From: Paenibacillus sp. CF384
GTDB taxonomy: Bacteria; Bacillota; Bacilli; Paenibacillales; Paenibacillaceae
DNA: 64,000 nucleotides
Direction: 5' to 3'
Assembly: GCF_900106745.1 (NCBI RefSeq)
Contig: NZ_FNNV01000005.1
Span: 62,001 to 126,000 of the forward strand
Both the position numbers and the translations under genes were made by a program. Shown here piece by piece: positions 35,028 through 44,620 of the stretch; position 1 is the first letter of the stretch, and the number at the start of each line of letters is the position of its first letter. A model generated the notes under the pieces. It was not told the DNA's origin. It was given only the letters and a program-made list of their open reading frames with translations, and searched no databases.

Positions 35028-36770
35028 TTACTCTTCAAACAATCGTTCGCCCTTATGCAGTCGCCATGCAATCTGTGCCGTATGAGGCAGCTCGCGCGCT
35101 GTCGGCGCATGTGCAGCCAAGTACCTCGTGCAAGCGAGCAGCATCGTCTCTTGTGCCTTCTCCGCAAATTCGCCTGTCCGTAAACACCAACGTTCATACT
35201 CGGCAAAAGCAGCCTCCACCATCTGGAACGTATGAAACTCCGCATCCTCACGCAGCAGCGCATGCCCAAGCGTATTCAGCAGTGCGTCCATCTCGCCGCC
35301 GCTCTTCACATAGTCGAAAACCCATTTGGCCGCCTGTTCTACCTGCTGCCTTTGATCGAGCAGTTGAAGCAGCTCCGATGTATTCGTCGTCGCATTCACG
35401 TCACTCGGAGCCGCTTTGGGCCGCTTCGCCGATGGCACGTTCAAGAATCGATCCAAGTACACGCTCATCGCACCATGGAAAATAGCTCGCACCAGCAGCG
35501 GTTCCTCAGAGCGCAGCAATCTCTCATGCAGTGCATGCGCATAAGTGAACGTATGAAGCACCGCAACCCAATCGCGGTGATCATTCTGCGTATGGAATCG
35601 AACTACTCGCTCGGCAGAGGCAAGTGCGACCAATTGTGCAAGCTGCACTGGTGCTGCACCTGCCAAGAGCAGGTCTCTGAGCAAAGCAATCGTTTCAAGC
35701 GGCTCTTCACTTAGCAGCTGCTGCAGGATGGCCTCTTCGTCAATGGCAGTCACTTCTTCGCCTACAACTCGCAACTCCGCCAACTCTCGCACAGCCTCAT
35801 GAATTGGCTCCACAAGATTAATCGGCGCCTGCCAGTGATGCTGCTCTTCGCTGCGAGTCGGATTTCCCATCATATGCAGCAGCGAGGTTAACACCTGCTT
35901 CGACTGATCAGCGCCTACAAGCTCAAGCGCCTCGAACGCTTTATTATGAAAATCAAACACATGCCCGCCGTCCAGATAGAAATGATCCGTTGCGGCAATC
36001 AGCATCATATCGGCCAATTGCTCCGGACTCATCCCTTTCTCGATCGCAGTAATGACCAGCTTCTCGGCGCCCTGCGTATCTCTTACCTCGATGCAATTGC
36101 GGTACCAGCCCGCAAGACGCTCGAAGGAAACGTCTGCACTTGGCAGTGCGCGAAGCAAATAATGAATGCCGCGGCCCGAGCTGCCCCTTGCCACATGCAC
36201 CAAACCCTGATAGAGCGCCAGAATGCGGCCTGTCTTGTCCAGCTTCGGAATTACGCGGACCATTGCGGTCAGAATCGTCAATCCGGAATTCCAGCCGCTT
36301 CCGCTGCGGGTCCCGAAAGCGATCCCAACTGCTGCAATCTCGCTATCCGGCACATTCGCTTCCACCAAACCGACGACTGCTTTGGCGATGACGATACTAA
36401 TATTTTGCTCCAAGCCTTCCATGAGGCGATCTTTATACTTCTGAATATGATTCGCGATCTTCGGCTGCGGGTTCACCCACACGGTCTCTTCTTCCACTCT
36501 TACTTCGTAGGAAGGCACATCATCCGCCCAAGGATCGAGCGTCCCGCCGCTGCATACGTCAAAACGGGCATGATGCCAATGACAAGTTAAGATGCCATCG
36601 CACAAGCTTCCCATATGAAGCGGAAATCCGAGATGCGGGCAACGGTTGTCGACGGCGAAGATGCCTTCCTCATGCACGAAGACGGCAATGCCGCCTTTAA
36701 TGACAGCGGAACCTTTCTCCTTCAATTCCTGGACGGGTCCGGCTTTGATCCACTCTGCGGTTCGACTCAT
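35028..36770 (-). CDS. Rieske [2Fe-2S] domain fused to a large helical domain of unknown function
   Basis: 580 residues. Residues 1-105 are a ferredoxin-like Rieske domain with cluster ligands C44-x-H46 (RCPHLGFP) and C63-x2-H66 (TCHWHHARF). The following roughly 470 residues are mostly helical, with His- and Cys-poor repeats of loose pattern and a motif-like HFYLDGGHVFDFHNKAFEAL that could bind metal. No membrane helix, so cytoplasmic. The second gene of an operon with an MFS transporter 54 bp upstream; GGAGGAGG precedes its ATG. I do not recognise the C-terminal part as an oxygenase catalytic domain, so an electron-transfer or sensor role is only a guess. Confidence 0.75.
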   Translation of the reverse strand: MSRTAEWIKAGPVQELKEKGSAVIKGGIAVFVHEEGIFAVDNRCPHLGFPLHMGSLCDGILTCHWHHARFDVCSGGTLDPWADDVPSYEVRVEEETVWVNPQPKIANHIQKYKDRLMEGLEQNISIVIAKAVVGLVEANVPDSEIAAVGIAFGTRSGSGWNSGLTILTAMVRVIPKLDKTGRILALYQGLVHVARGSSGRGIHYLLRALPSADVSFERLAGWYRNCIEVRDTQGAEKLVITAIEKGMSPEQLADMMLIAATDHFYLDGGHVFDFHNKAFEALELVGADQSKQVLTSLLHMMGNPTRSEEQHHWQAPINLVEPIHEAVRELAELRVVGEEVTAIDEEAILQQLLSEEPLETIALLRDLLLAGAAPVQLAQLVALASAERVVRFHTQNDHRDWVAVLHTFTYAHALHERLLRSEEPLLVRAIFHGAMSVYLDRFLNVPSAKRPKAAPSDVNATTNTSELLQLLDQRQQVEQAAKWVFDYVKSGGEMDALLNTLGHALLREDAEFHTFQMVEAAFAEYERWCLRTGEFAEKAQETMLLACTRYLAAHAPTARELPHTAQIAWRLHKGERLFEE

Positions 36771-36824
36771 ATTCAGCCTCCTCCATAATGATGGTGCTTC
36801 CTACTTCTTCTATGGCTGCGGAGC

Positions 36825-38054
36825 CTAGTCCTTCATTAGCCAGAACATTAAATATTGCATCGCAGCCGTCCCCGCAACGACAACCGGAAGCCATATGGAT
36901 TCCAGGTCTTTCGAAACAAAGAGCAGCAGCGTAATCGATATAATCCGCCCCGCATTCAGGAACACTTCCCTCATGACAACCGATTCCACCTTGAGTTGTC
37001 CTTTCAGCGGTAGTTTGCCAATGAGCCTGTAATAATAGGAGGTTAACGTGTTCACGGCCAGAGGATTGCAAATCGAGAAGGCAACCATATAGAAGACGAC
37101 CGTCCAGGCAGACACATCATAGAGAAGGAAAGCCGCACCGAGCAAAATCCCACTCGTGGAATACAGCACATGTTTGCGCACCTGTTCTTTCTTCGCTTTG
37201 CGTGAAATGATGTACCCGGTAGCGACGGTTAGAGCAGAGAAGCATACTCCTAAATAGCCGACGAAGTCTTCTCTACCTATGGTTTGATAGAGCAGAATGT
37301 TCGGTAGAAACAGCATGATGCCTTGAAATAATCCCAGAACAAAAAACGCCAGCAGTCCTTTCACCCATTGCGCGTTCTTCCGCATAACAAGGCCCATTAG
37401 GTTCAAATGATAGACACGATGATGTGTTGCCATCATCGGAATTCGGAAGCTGATGATCGAAGCTACCAGGAACATGATGAAAGCAAGCATAAACGTGATG
37501 ATATAGCCGCGCAATCCTTCGTTAAATTGAATAATAAAGCCGGCAAGCGCCGGTCCAAGCAGGCCGGCCAAGTTAAACACAACCATATTAATCGCCAGAA
37601 ATCGAACTCGGTTGTTCTCCGTTGACACATCGTACATAAGAACAAGGTATCCGGTCCAGTACAAGCCGGCAGCCATCCCGTGAAAAATCGCAAAGAGCAC
37701 ATACCATGTCGCAACGTTCTCTTGTGCAATGACAACGAGCAGATAGAAGATGGCAATCAACAGAATGCCTATCCGATAGGTGACCATCCGATCCTTGCGT
37801 TTCGTGATCCAGCCACCCAGCGCGAACGCAATCGGTGTGAATAGGAACACGATCATATTATAGAAACCATTAACGGCTAGATCGTGGGTGAGCCGCCACA
37901 AATACAAGTTCAGAAACAGCCCCGACATCGAAGCGCCGAATTGAAAGCATCCATGGATGATCAGCGCAACAAGCGCTTCTCTTCCAAGCTCTCGCTCCTT
38001 TGGAACCGGGCTTCCTTTCATGGCATTCCATCTCATTCCTAAACTTGCCTTCAT
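36825..38054 (-). CDS. MFS transporter
   Basis: 409 residues from the ATG at 38054, with GGAGG 14 nt upstream; other ATGs lie close by. About twelve membrane helices in two halves with a central loop (HHRVYHLNLMGLVMRKNAQW). GGWITKRKDRMVTYR is an MFS-type loop 2-3 motif. Exported or imported substrate unknown. First gene of a two-gene operon with the Rieske-fusion protein, so the pair may handle one redox-active or aromatic compound. Confidence 0.85.
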   Translation of the reverse strand: MKASLGMRWNAMKGSPVPKERELGREALVALIIHGCFQFGASMSGLFLNLYLWRLTHDLAVNGFYNMIVFLFTPIAFALGGWITKRKDRMVTYRIGILLIAIFYLLVVIAQENVATWYVLFAIFHGMAAGLYWTGYLVLMYDVSTENNRVRFLAINMVVFNLAGLLGPALAGFIIQFNEGLRGYIITFMLAFIMFLVASIISFRIPMMATHHRVYHLNLMGLVMRKNAQWVKGLLAFFVLGLFQGIMLFLPNILLYQTIGREDFVGYLGVCFSALTVATGYIISRKAKKEQVRKHVLYSTSGILLGAAFLLYDVSAWTVVFYMVAFSICNPLAVNTLTSYYYRLIGKLPLKGQLKVESVVMREVFLNAGRIISITLLLFVSKDLESIWLPVVVAGTAAMQYLMFWLMKD

Positions 38055-38277
38055 CTGTACGGGGCCACCTCCGACTAAGCTACATCCAATTGCTGTCATT
38101 GTAACATAGCAGCCAAATCAGGTAAGCGCTTTAACCGAGCACTCTGGGCCAAATAACCTCTCCTGCTAGATTCTTGCTTGAATTCCGCCGTATAATCGGT
38201 CTTTCTGCCCAGATAGAGGGGAATCTGGCAGTCATGCTCTGCTTGACTGCCACTGCTGTCATGAATTGATTTTCGGC

Positions 38278-38344
38278 ATGTCCGAATCGCCCTATATAAA
38301 TGTCCGAACAGAACCCCCTTCGCCTCCTAGTAATCGTTTACAAT
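38278..38344 (+). promoter_or_regulatory. direct repeat and promoter of the GH78 gene
   Basis: ATGTCCGAA occurs at 38278-38286 and 38300-38308, 22 bp apart (two helical turns). TACAAT at 38339-38344 may be the -10 box, with no good -35 box in the right place. This arrangement suits an AraC-type activator at a direct repeat. Confidence 0.4.
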
Positions 38345-38379
38345 GAGGGGGATGATGACGATAGAGGAGGCAATCAATT

Positions 38380-41259
38380 ATGTGGCAAGCATCATGGATT
38401 TGGGGCAGCGGCGAGGAAAGCCCGCGCAATGAATGGCGCTGTTTCCGTAAAACCTTTCAGCTCGAGCAGACGGGCACCAGCGAAACGAAACTGAAACTGA
38501 CGGCGGATTCCCGCTACGTTCTCTATGTGAATGGCACGCAAGTAGGTCGCGGACCGCTCCGCTCTTGGCCGTTTGAGCTTGCTTATGATGAATATGAAAT
38601 CGGCCATTTGCTGCACAATGGCGCTTTGAATACAATCGCGGTATTGGTGCTCCATTCCGGCATCTCTACCTTTCAATATTTGAGAGGCAGAGGCGGCTTG
38701 CTTCTACAAGTCGTAGACGCAGATGGCACTTCCATCGTTTGTACCGACGAATCTTGGTCAACTGCTGTACACGCCGCATATGATGCGACCTCATCTCGCA
38801 TTTCCTGCCAGCTTCCATTCACCGATCGTTATGATGCACGGAACTGGGATGATGCGTGGATGGTGGCGCAGGTTGACGATGCTGCATGGGAGCTGGCAAC
38901 GGTCATCGGCAGCGTTGGCATGGCACCATGGACAAGCCTTGTGCCGCGGACGATTCCTTATCTAACTGAAGAGCCCGTCTATCCGGCGCGCGTGGAAGAG
39001 CTGTCGTTCGTTAAGCCGGTTGCTTGGAGTGCCGTATTCGACGTTCGGACGATGCTCGTTCCGGAAAGTGTGAATCACGCGAATCCGATTTCTTTTATCG
39101 GACTTATGGCTACTGTACTCACGCTTCCTGAAGCAGCTGCTTTTACAATTGGCACTGTGGACGGAGGCCGAGTCCCATTCCGCGTTCGTGTCGGCGGCAA
39201 ATGGTACAAGGATGAAGACTTCTCCGGCGAGCGGCCAAACATGTTCCTCGAGCTTCAATTGCCTGCCGGCGAGCATTTCCTTCTGTTCGATCTGAGCGGC
39301 GGCTCGCACGGACATGGCTATCACCTTGGCCTTCATTGCGATGGCCCGTTTGAGCTTAGTTCCCCTATCGCTGAGCGTGGACAAGAGAGCCCGGCAGTGC
39401 CTTTTGCTCAGATCGGTGCTTTCGATTCCGCAGAGCATATCGACCACCAGCCCGGTGTTTCGATGAAGCAGGAGCAGTCGCTCTATGAAGCTGTGAAGCA
39501 AATCGACTCCGCCTCGCAACTGAGGGAATTTGCCGAGTGGATCCGTCCGATTCCGTCCCAGCTGGTGCATTTCACTGACGTCTATAGCCAAACTGCATGG
39601 CGTGTCGTAGACCTGCCGCAGCCGGTACCGGTTCAACTGCAGCAAGCTGTTCTGGCTAGTTCGGATGCTGGCATTGTTCCGCTTCATGCAGAGCTTGATA
39701 CCGAGATTTTGTTCGATTTCGGCCGCGAGTTGACCGGATATGTGGCCTTTACGATCGATGCCGCCGAAGGAACGATCGTGGACGGCTACGGCTTCGAATA
39801 TATGCGCGATGGCTGGCGTCAGTACACCTATGAGCTCGACAATACGTTCCGCTACACATGCCGTGAAGGCAGACAATCCTATGTCTCCGTCGTTCGCCGC
39901 GGTCTGCGGTATCTTGCCATAACGGTACGCGGTGCAGCACGTCCGGCGAAGCTGGTAGAAGTGAAGATGATTCAAAGCAACTTCCCAGTCGCCAATGTCG
40001 GTACGTTCCATTCCAGCAATGCGAAGCTGAATGAAATTTGGCGGATCAGCCGAGATACGACGCGGCTCTGCATGGAGGATACGTTCGTGGATTGCCCGGC
40101 TTATGAGCAAACCTATTGGGTTGGCGATGCCCGTAATGCTTCGCTCGTTAACTATTATGCATTTGGTTCTGCAGAAATCGTGGAGCGTTGCCTGCGCCTT
40201 GTACCCGGCTCCTCCTTCCAATCACCGCTCTATGGCGACCAGGTGCCAAGCGGCTGGAGCAGCGTCATTCCGAACTGGACTCTATTCTGGGTATCGGCTT
40301 GCCTAGAGCATTACCAATACACCGGCAATGAAACCTTTGCGCGCGATATGTGGCCTCATGTTCGTTTCACGCTGGAGCATTACTTGCAGAAGATCGACGA
40401 ACGCGGTTTGTTAAACATTAGCGGCTGGAATCTGCTCGATTGGGCAGCCTTTGAGCAACCAGGCGAAGGTATCGTCGCACCGCAAAACATGTTCCTCGTC
40501 AAGGCACTTCGCGATGCTGCTCAGCTTGCTGAAACCGCTGGTGATGAGTTAACAGGCGTAGAATTCCGTAAGCGCGCTTCACAAATTCGCGATGCCATTA
40601 ATGTGGAACTGTGGGATGCGGACCGTCAGGCTTACCTGGATTGCATTCATCCGGACGGCAGCCCATCGCGTACAACCAGTATGCAAACGCAGGTGGTTGC
40701 TTGCTTGTGCGACATCACAACAGGAGAACGCTTGGAAGTGCTGAAGCGTTACATCGTGGAGCCTCCAGCTTCTTTTGTCCAAATTGGCAGCCCATTCATG
40801 TCCTTCTTCTACCATGAAGCACTGGCTAAGTTGGGATTGCAATCAACCATGACTGCCGATATCTTAGAGCAGTATGGGGTCATGGTAGACCAAGGCGCTA
40901 CTTCCGTATGGGAAGTGTATCCGACCAGCAATATTACGATTAATGACAAAATGCTAACGCGCAGCCATTGTCACGCTTGGTCCGCAGGTCCGGTCTATTT
41001 CCTCGGCACCGAAGTGCTGGGTGTACGCGGGCTGACACCGGGTTGGACGAAGGTGGAAGTTGCGCCGAAGCCGGTTGGTCTTACTTGGGCACGCGGCTCC
41101 GTTCCGGTTCCGGGCAGCGGCAGCATCAATGTATCCTGGAAGGTCGATGAACAGACCAAAGTGATGCAGCTTCGCGTTGTGGCTCCGTCCCATATCGAGC
41201 TTCAGCTGGTGAAGCCGGATGGATATGAGCTTGAAGTCGAACAAGTCGTACTTGGTTAG
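38380..41259 (+). CDS. GH78 alpha-L-rhamnosidase-like glycoside hydrolase
   Basis: 959 residues, AGAGGAGG before the ATG, no signal peptide (cytoplasmic). N-terminal beta-sandwich lectin-like domains (KLTADSRYVLYVNGTQVGRG, about 40-60) are followed by the (alpha/alpha)6 barrel with DCPAYEQTYWVGDARNASL. This matches the GH78 DCP-x-x-E-x-x-x-W-x-GDA block with the likely general acid Glu, though AYEQTYW replaces the usual QRDERLGW and the substrate may not be rhamnose. SGWNLLDWA and TSVWEVYPTSN complete the active-site region, before a C-terminal beta domain. Monocistronic, with a terminator at 41268. Confidence 0.82.
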   Translation: MWQASWIWGSGEESPRNEWRCFRKTFQLEQTGTSETKLKLTADSRYVLYVNGTQVGRGPLRSWPFELAYDEYEIGHLLHNGALNTIAVLVLHSGISTFQYLRGRGGLLLQVVDADGTSIVCTDESWSTAVHAAYDATSSRISCQLPFTDRYDARNWDDAWMVAQVDDAAWELATVIGSVGMAPWTSLVPRTIPYLTEEPVYPARVEELSFVKPVAWSAVFDVRTMLVPESVNHANPISFIGLMATVLTLPEAAAFTIGTVDGGRVPFRVRVGGKWYKDEDFSGERPNMFLELQLPAGEHFLLFDLSGGSHGHGYHLGLHCDGPFELSSPIAERGQESPAVPFAQIGAFDSAEHIDHQPGVSMKQEQSLYEAVKQIDSASQLREFAEWIRPIPSQLVHFTDVYSQTAWRVVDLPQPVPVQLQQAVLASSDAGIVPLHAELDTEILFDFGRELTGYVAFTIDAAEGTIVDGYGFEYMRDGWRQYTYELDNTFRYTCREGRQSYVSVVRRGLRYLAITVRGAARPAKLVEVKMIQSNFPVANVGTFHSSNAKLNEIWRISRDTTRLCMEDTFVDCPAYEQTYWVGDARNASLVNYYAFGSAEIVERCLRLVPGSSFQSPLYGDQVPSGWSSVIPNWTLFWVSACLEHYQYTGNETFARDMWPHVRFTLEHYLQKIDERGLLNISGWNLLDWAAFEQPGEGIVAPQNMFLVKALRDAAQLAETAGDELTGVEFRKRASQIRDAINVELWDADRQAYLDCIHPDGSPSRTTSMQTQVVACLCDITTGERLEVLKRYIVEPPASFVQIGSPFMSFFYHEALAKLGLQSTMTADILEQYGVMVDQGATSVWEVYPTSNITINDKMLTRSHCHAWSAGPVYFLGTEVLGVRGLTPGWTKVEVAPKPVGLTWARGSVPVPGSGSINVSWKVDEQTKVMQLRVVAPSHIELQLVKPDGYELEVEQVVLG

Positions 41260-41267
41260 ATCAGGAA

Positions 41268-41297
41268 GAGCCTGGCGAATAATCGCCCGGCTTTTCT
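41268..41297 (+). terminator. terminator after the GH78 gene
   Basis: GAGCCTGGCGA pairs with TCGCCCGGCTT (one mismatch) and is followed by TTTCTTATTT. Confidence 0.7.
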
Positions 41298-41367
41298 TAT
41301 TTATTGCTGCCGTTCCTTTACAAATGGACATTCTAATTTATAGGTAAGTAAATGGCGGTTCAAGGGA

Positions 41368-41796
41368 TTATGGGATCAATGGTTCATGGATGAGCGGTGA
41401 GGATAGAACAATAAGTGTCGTTGAATCTCCGAACGCTCCCAGTTTGTTTAGTGCGCCTTCCAACGTTTGAAGTGATTCGGTGACAAGTTTAACGAGAAAG
41501 TTATATTGGTGTCCGCTGATGCGATGCAGCTCGACTACTTCGCTCATTTCCCCGCAGTATTCTACAAACCGGTCACATCCTTTGGTATAGAACAGTACAT
41601 ACGCAGATATTGGTTTATTGATTTTCTCCGGGATAACCACGGCACGGTAGTGGTCGATGATCCCCTTCTCTTCCATGCGACGTACCCGCTCTGTGACTGC
41701 TGGTTGCGACAAGGAAACGGTTTTGCCCAGATCGGTCATTGAAATGCGACCTTGCTCTTGCAGAATAAGCAATATTTGTTTGTCTAATTCGTCCAC
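41368..41796 (-). CDS. Lrp/AsnC family transcriptional regulator
   Basis: The GTG at 41796 follows AAGGAG with 9-nt spacing and gives 142 residues beginning at VDELDKQILLIL, the standard Lrp start. N-terminal helix-turn-helix (SMTDLGKTVSLSQPAVTERV), then the RAM ligand-binding domain. Divergent from the old yellow enzyme gene across 157 bp, which it probably controls in response to an amino acid or related effector. Confidence 0.9.
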   Translation of the reverse strand: MDELDKQILLILQEQGRISMTDLGKTVSLSQPAVTERVRRMEEKGIIDHYRAVVIPEKINKPISAYVLFYTKGCDRFVEYCGEMSEVVELHRISGHQYNFLVKLVTESLQTLEGALNKLGAFGDSTTLIVLSSPLIHEPLIP

Positions 41797-41953
41797 GAGA
41801 AGCGACTCCTTTAATTTTAAGGTGAGCATTATATAATAAATGGATTTTATAAGAGAACCCAGCTAAAGGCCTTGAAACAACTATGGGATAAGTCCGGATT
41901 ATTATATAAAATTCAACCATAGAAAACAATTCAATTAAGGGAGCGCAACATAT

Positions 41954-43006
41954 ATGGAGAATCAAGCATTATTGCAGAACATTAACATCGGTCCTTGGAA
42001 ACTTCGGTCACGGATCACGATGGCGCCAATGACGCGCGGTTTCGCTAACGATGTCACCGGGACGGTTGGAGAAGAGGTCGTCACTTATTATCGGCGCCGT
42101 GCCCGAGACGGGGTCGGATTAATTATTACGGAAGGCATTACGCCTTCGCCGCAAGGAAAAGGTACTTTCGGCGTACCCGGATTATATACGAAAGAGCAAG
42201 CCGACTCTTGGCGTAAAGTAACGGAGGCCGTACATGAGGAAGGCGGTACGATTATAGCGCAGCTCTGGCATGTCGGCAGGCTGACTCATCCGGATTTGAT
42301 CGGCGGTCTGGCGCCACAAGCACCGTCAGCCATACAAGCGGAAGGACTCGTGCATAAGCTCCGTAAACCATTCGCAATGCCAGCGGCCATGACGACCGAC
42401 GAAATCCGGGAGCTTGTCAGCCAGTACACGCTGGCTGCGAAGCACGCGATGGAAGCAGGATTCGACGGCGTTGAAATCCATGGCGCACATGGCTATATCA
42501 TCGACCAGTTCGCTTCGCCGATTACGAATAGCCGAATCGACAATTACGGCAAGGATAGAGAAGGTCGCCTTCGGTTGATGAAGGAAGTGCTCTCGGCTGT
42601 AGGCGAGGTAGTAGGCATGGATCGTTTAAGCATACGTTTCTCCGAGCTGAAGGATGATCAAACTGGCTATCGGTGGCAAGAACCCGAGAGGGAGTTAGAT
42701 GCCTATCTCTATCTATTTCGCGAGGTAGGATTAGGAATCATCCATCCGTCGACAAATTCATTCATAACACCAGTGGCAGGCGGCCTATCGCTGCATGAGC
42801 TCGTTCGCCAGCGTTGGAATGGCGCCGTCATCGGAGTAGGAGGTCTGACTCCGAGCTCTGCCTCGGACGCGATAGTGGCTGGTGTCATCGACCTTGCCGC
42901 GTTTGGCAAACCTCTACTGGCTGATCCGGATTTCGTGCAGCGGCTTCGTACCGGCCAACCGCAAATTCCTTACGAACCTACCCTTCATTTGAAACATTTG
43001 CTTTGA
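41954..43006 (+). CDS. old yellow enzyme family NADH:flavin oxidoreductase
   Basis: 350 residues, FMN-binding TIM barrel. RITMAPMTRGFAND (FMN contact), AQLWHVGR, the substrate-binding HGAHGYIIDQFASP (in place of the classic H-x-x-N/H pair) and GGLTPSSASDAI (phosphate loop). Reduces activated C=C bonds such as enones or nitro compounds with NAD(P)H. AAGGGAG before the ATG. Divergent from the Lrp regulator. Confidence 0.92.
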   Translation: MENQALLQNINIGPWKLRSRITMAPMTRGFANDVTGTVGEEVVTYYRRRARDGVGLIITEGITPSPQGKGTFGVPGLYTKEQADSWRKVTEAVHEEGGTIIAQLWHVGRLTHPDLIGGLAPQAPSAIQAEGLVHKLRKPFAMPAAMTTDEIRELVSQYTLAAKHAMEAGFDGVEIHGAHGYIIDQFASPITNSRIDNYGKDREGRLRLMKEVLSAVGEVVGMDRLSIRFSELKDDQTGYRWQEPERELDAYLYLFREVGLGIIHPSTNSFITPVAGGLSLHELVRQRWNGAVIGVGGLTPSSASDAIVAGVIDLAAFGKPLLADPDFVQRLRTGQPQIPYEPTLHLKHLL

Positions 43007-43031
43007 AGATGGTCAAGCACTGAATTCCTAG

Positions 43032-43078
43032 AAGAGGCTGCCATGGACCTATTCCCTCTCGCCCATGACTGCCTCTTT
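43032..43078. terminator. bidirectional terminator between convergent genes
   Basis: AAGAGGC with CATGG pairs with CCATG and GCCTCTT; A- and T-rich flanks lie on both sides. It serves the oxidoreductase (plus) and overlaps the stop of the DUF4037 gene (minus). Confidence 0.65.
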
Positions 43079-44135
43079 AACTTTCGTCCCCGAAACGATA
43101 AAACTGCTTCAGAATCGACCTGGCGCTATTCCCCGATTCGTCCTTCCACGTGTTCAGCATGCGGAAATCCGTATTATCCGTAATGAGATCCAAGCTGCCG
43201 ATCAATCGGTTTCCACGAATCACCCCTTGCAGCTTCTCATCTTGAATCCGGTTCGCTAGGCGTCCTCCGATATCCCCGCCGTTCATAACCAGAAACGGTC
43301 GAGTATAGAAGCTCGTTGCTTCATCCGATACCGGTTCGGTAATGCCAAGCTCGTTGTGCATATGGGCCAGATGCTTGTAAATGCTGTTCATCCCTTGCTC
43401 CCGCTCTTTCCACACTGTCGCCGTTTGAACCTTCCATAAGAGAGGTGTCAGCTGTTCCGCGCAGTTCAGCTTCGCGAATGCTGTACCGAACCATTTCGGA
43501 TACGGTGCATACTGGCGTTCCATGAGGAAACCGAGGTTCATGACATCTCGGATAAGCCGAGATGCAATAACGGCTGAACCAAGCTCATCTCCGGCATATC
43601 CGGCGCGAAGCATCAGATGCTCCTCTTGACCGATACGCTGCCACGCGGAAGCCAGTAGATAGAACCACACTTCATCCGGATAGAACTGCAATTGCTCGCG
43701 CAGCTCGGCTAAGCGATCATCATCATCATGGAACACTTCGCCCTTCGTCATCTCAAGCAATGTTTGCGAAGAGAACGTCAGCCAATCCGCCGAATCCAGC
43801 GGTTTGCTAAAGTCGTAAGCAAGACAATGCCAAGTGTACTGCTGCAGCGTCGTAATGACGGTCTTCTCCGCTTCAACCGGGAAACCGTAGAACGTTTCCG
43901 GTAATTTATCGATGATAGAGGCGCGAAGCCGCTCAGCCACTTCCTCGTCCGAATCATGAAGGAAAATCAGCGTTCTCGGACCCCAGTCATGGTCCTGCGA
44001 CATCTCGGTATCGAAACCGAGAACTTCACTCCCAGGCCCGATGAGAGCTGCCGAGTAAGCTATCGATGTGAATACAGCTAACTGCGGCTCTACGATTTCT
44101 TCATAGTAACGCCGGCATAATTCAATCCCTTGCAT
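43077..44135 (-). CDS. DUF4037 protein, nucleotidyltransferase-like
   Basis: 352 residues. GFDTEMSQDHDWG near residue 40-52 has the spacing of a nucleotidyltransferase-like acidic site, as in DUF4037 proteins. Later segments (EVWFYLLASAWQRIGQEEHL; LNTWKDESG) are family-typical; no membrane helix. Function unproven. 18 bp after a VOC-family gene in the same direction, so co-transcribed. Confidence 0.8.
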   Translation of the reverse strand: MQGIELCRRYYEEIVEPQLAVFTSIAYSAALIGPGSEVLGFDTEMSQDHDWGPRTLIFLHDSDEEVAERLRASIIDKLPETFYGFPVEAEKTVITTLQQYTWHCLAYDFSKPLDSADWLTFSSQTLLEMTKGEVFHDDDDRLAELREQLQFYPDEVWFYLLASAWQRIGQEEHLMLRAGYAGDELGSAVIASRLIRDVMNLGFLMERQYAPYPKWFGTAFAKLNCAEQLTPLLWKVQTATVWKEREQGMNSIYKHLAHMHNELGITEPVSDEATSFYTRPFLVMNGGDIGGRLANRIQDEKLQGVIRGNRLIGSLDLITDNTDFRMLNTWKDESGNSARSILKQFYRFGDES

Positions 44136-44153
44136 CAGTAACCCACCATTTCA

Positions 44154-44504
44154 CTACTTTTTCTGGATAAGCCCGATTCCTAAGCCTACAGGATCTACCA
44201 AATAGGCGAGATAGAAATCGTCGAATTCCATTTTATCACGCACGATGACCGCTCCGTTATCTCTTGCTTTGGCAATAGCTTCGTCAATCGCATCGACTTC
44301 AATCTGAATACGCGTACCATGCGGATGATCGGCCGGGCCTCTTCCGATTCCGCCATCAATTCCCGGCTTCTCAGAGGCACCCGTCGTAACGTTCCAATAC
44401 TCCCACTGAGGTTCTGCTACCTTCCACCCAAACACATTGCTATAAAATTCTGCTGCCTTCTCTGGCTGTTGGCTGCTTAGCTCGAATCCAATTACTCTAC
44501 CCAT
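44154..44504 (-). CDS. VOC (glyoxalase/bleomycin resistance) family protein
   Basis: The ATG at 44504 follows GAGGGAT; 116 residues, one VOC unit of paired beta-alpha-beta-beta-beta modules: GFELSSQQPEKAAEFYSNVF at the start and FDDFYLAYLVDPVGLGIGL at the end. Dimeric metal-dependent enzyme or binding protein; substrate not readable. Confidence 0.85.
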   Translation of the reverse strand: MGRVIGFELSSQQPEKAAEFYSNVFGWKVAEPQWEYWNVTTGASEKPGIDGGIGRGPADHPHGTRIQIEVDAIDEAIAKARDNGAVIVRDKMEFDDFYLAYLVDPVGLGIGLIQKK

Positions 44505-44620
44505 CAAAGATCCCTCACTTCACTGGAATTTATATCCACTTCACCACTTTAGCAAACATATGTTCGCTTGTAAAGAGTGAAATTGATATGTAAAAGGGGT
44601 GTCCCCTAGTCTCTTGAATA

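Noticed and set aside
38962-40221. 419-codon open frame on the minus strand
   Set aside because: Antisense shadow of the GH78 gene, caused by its codon bias; no conserved motifs.
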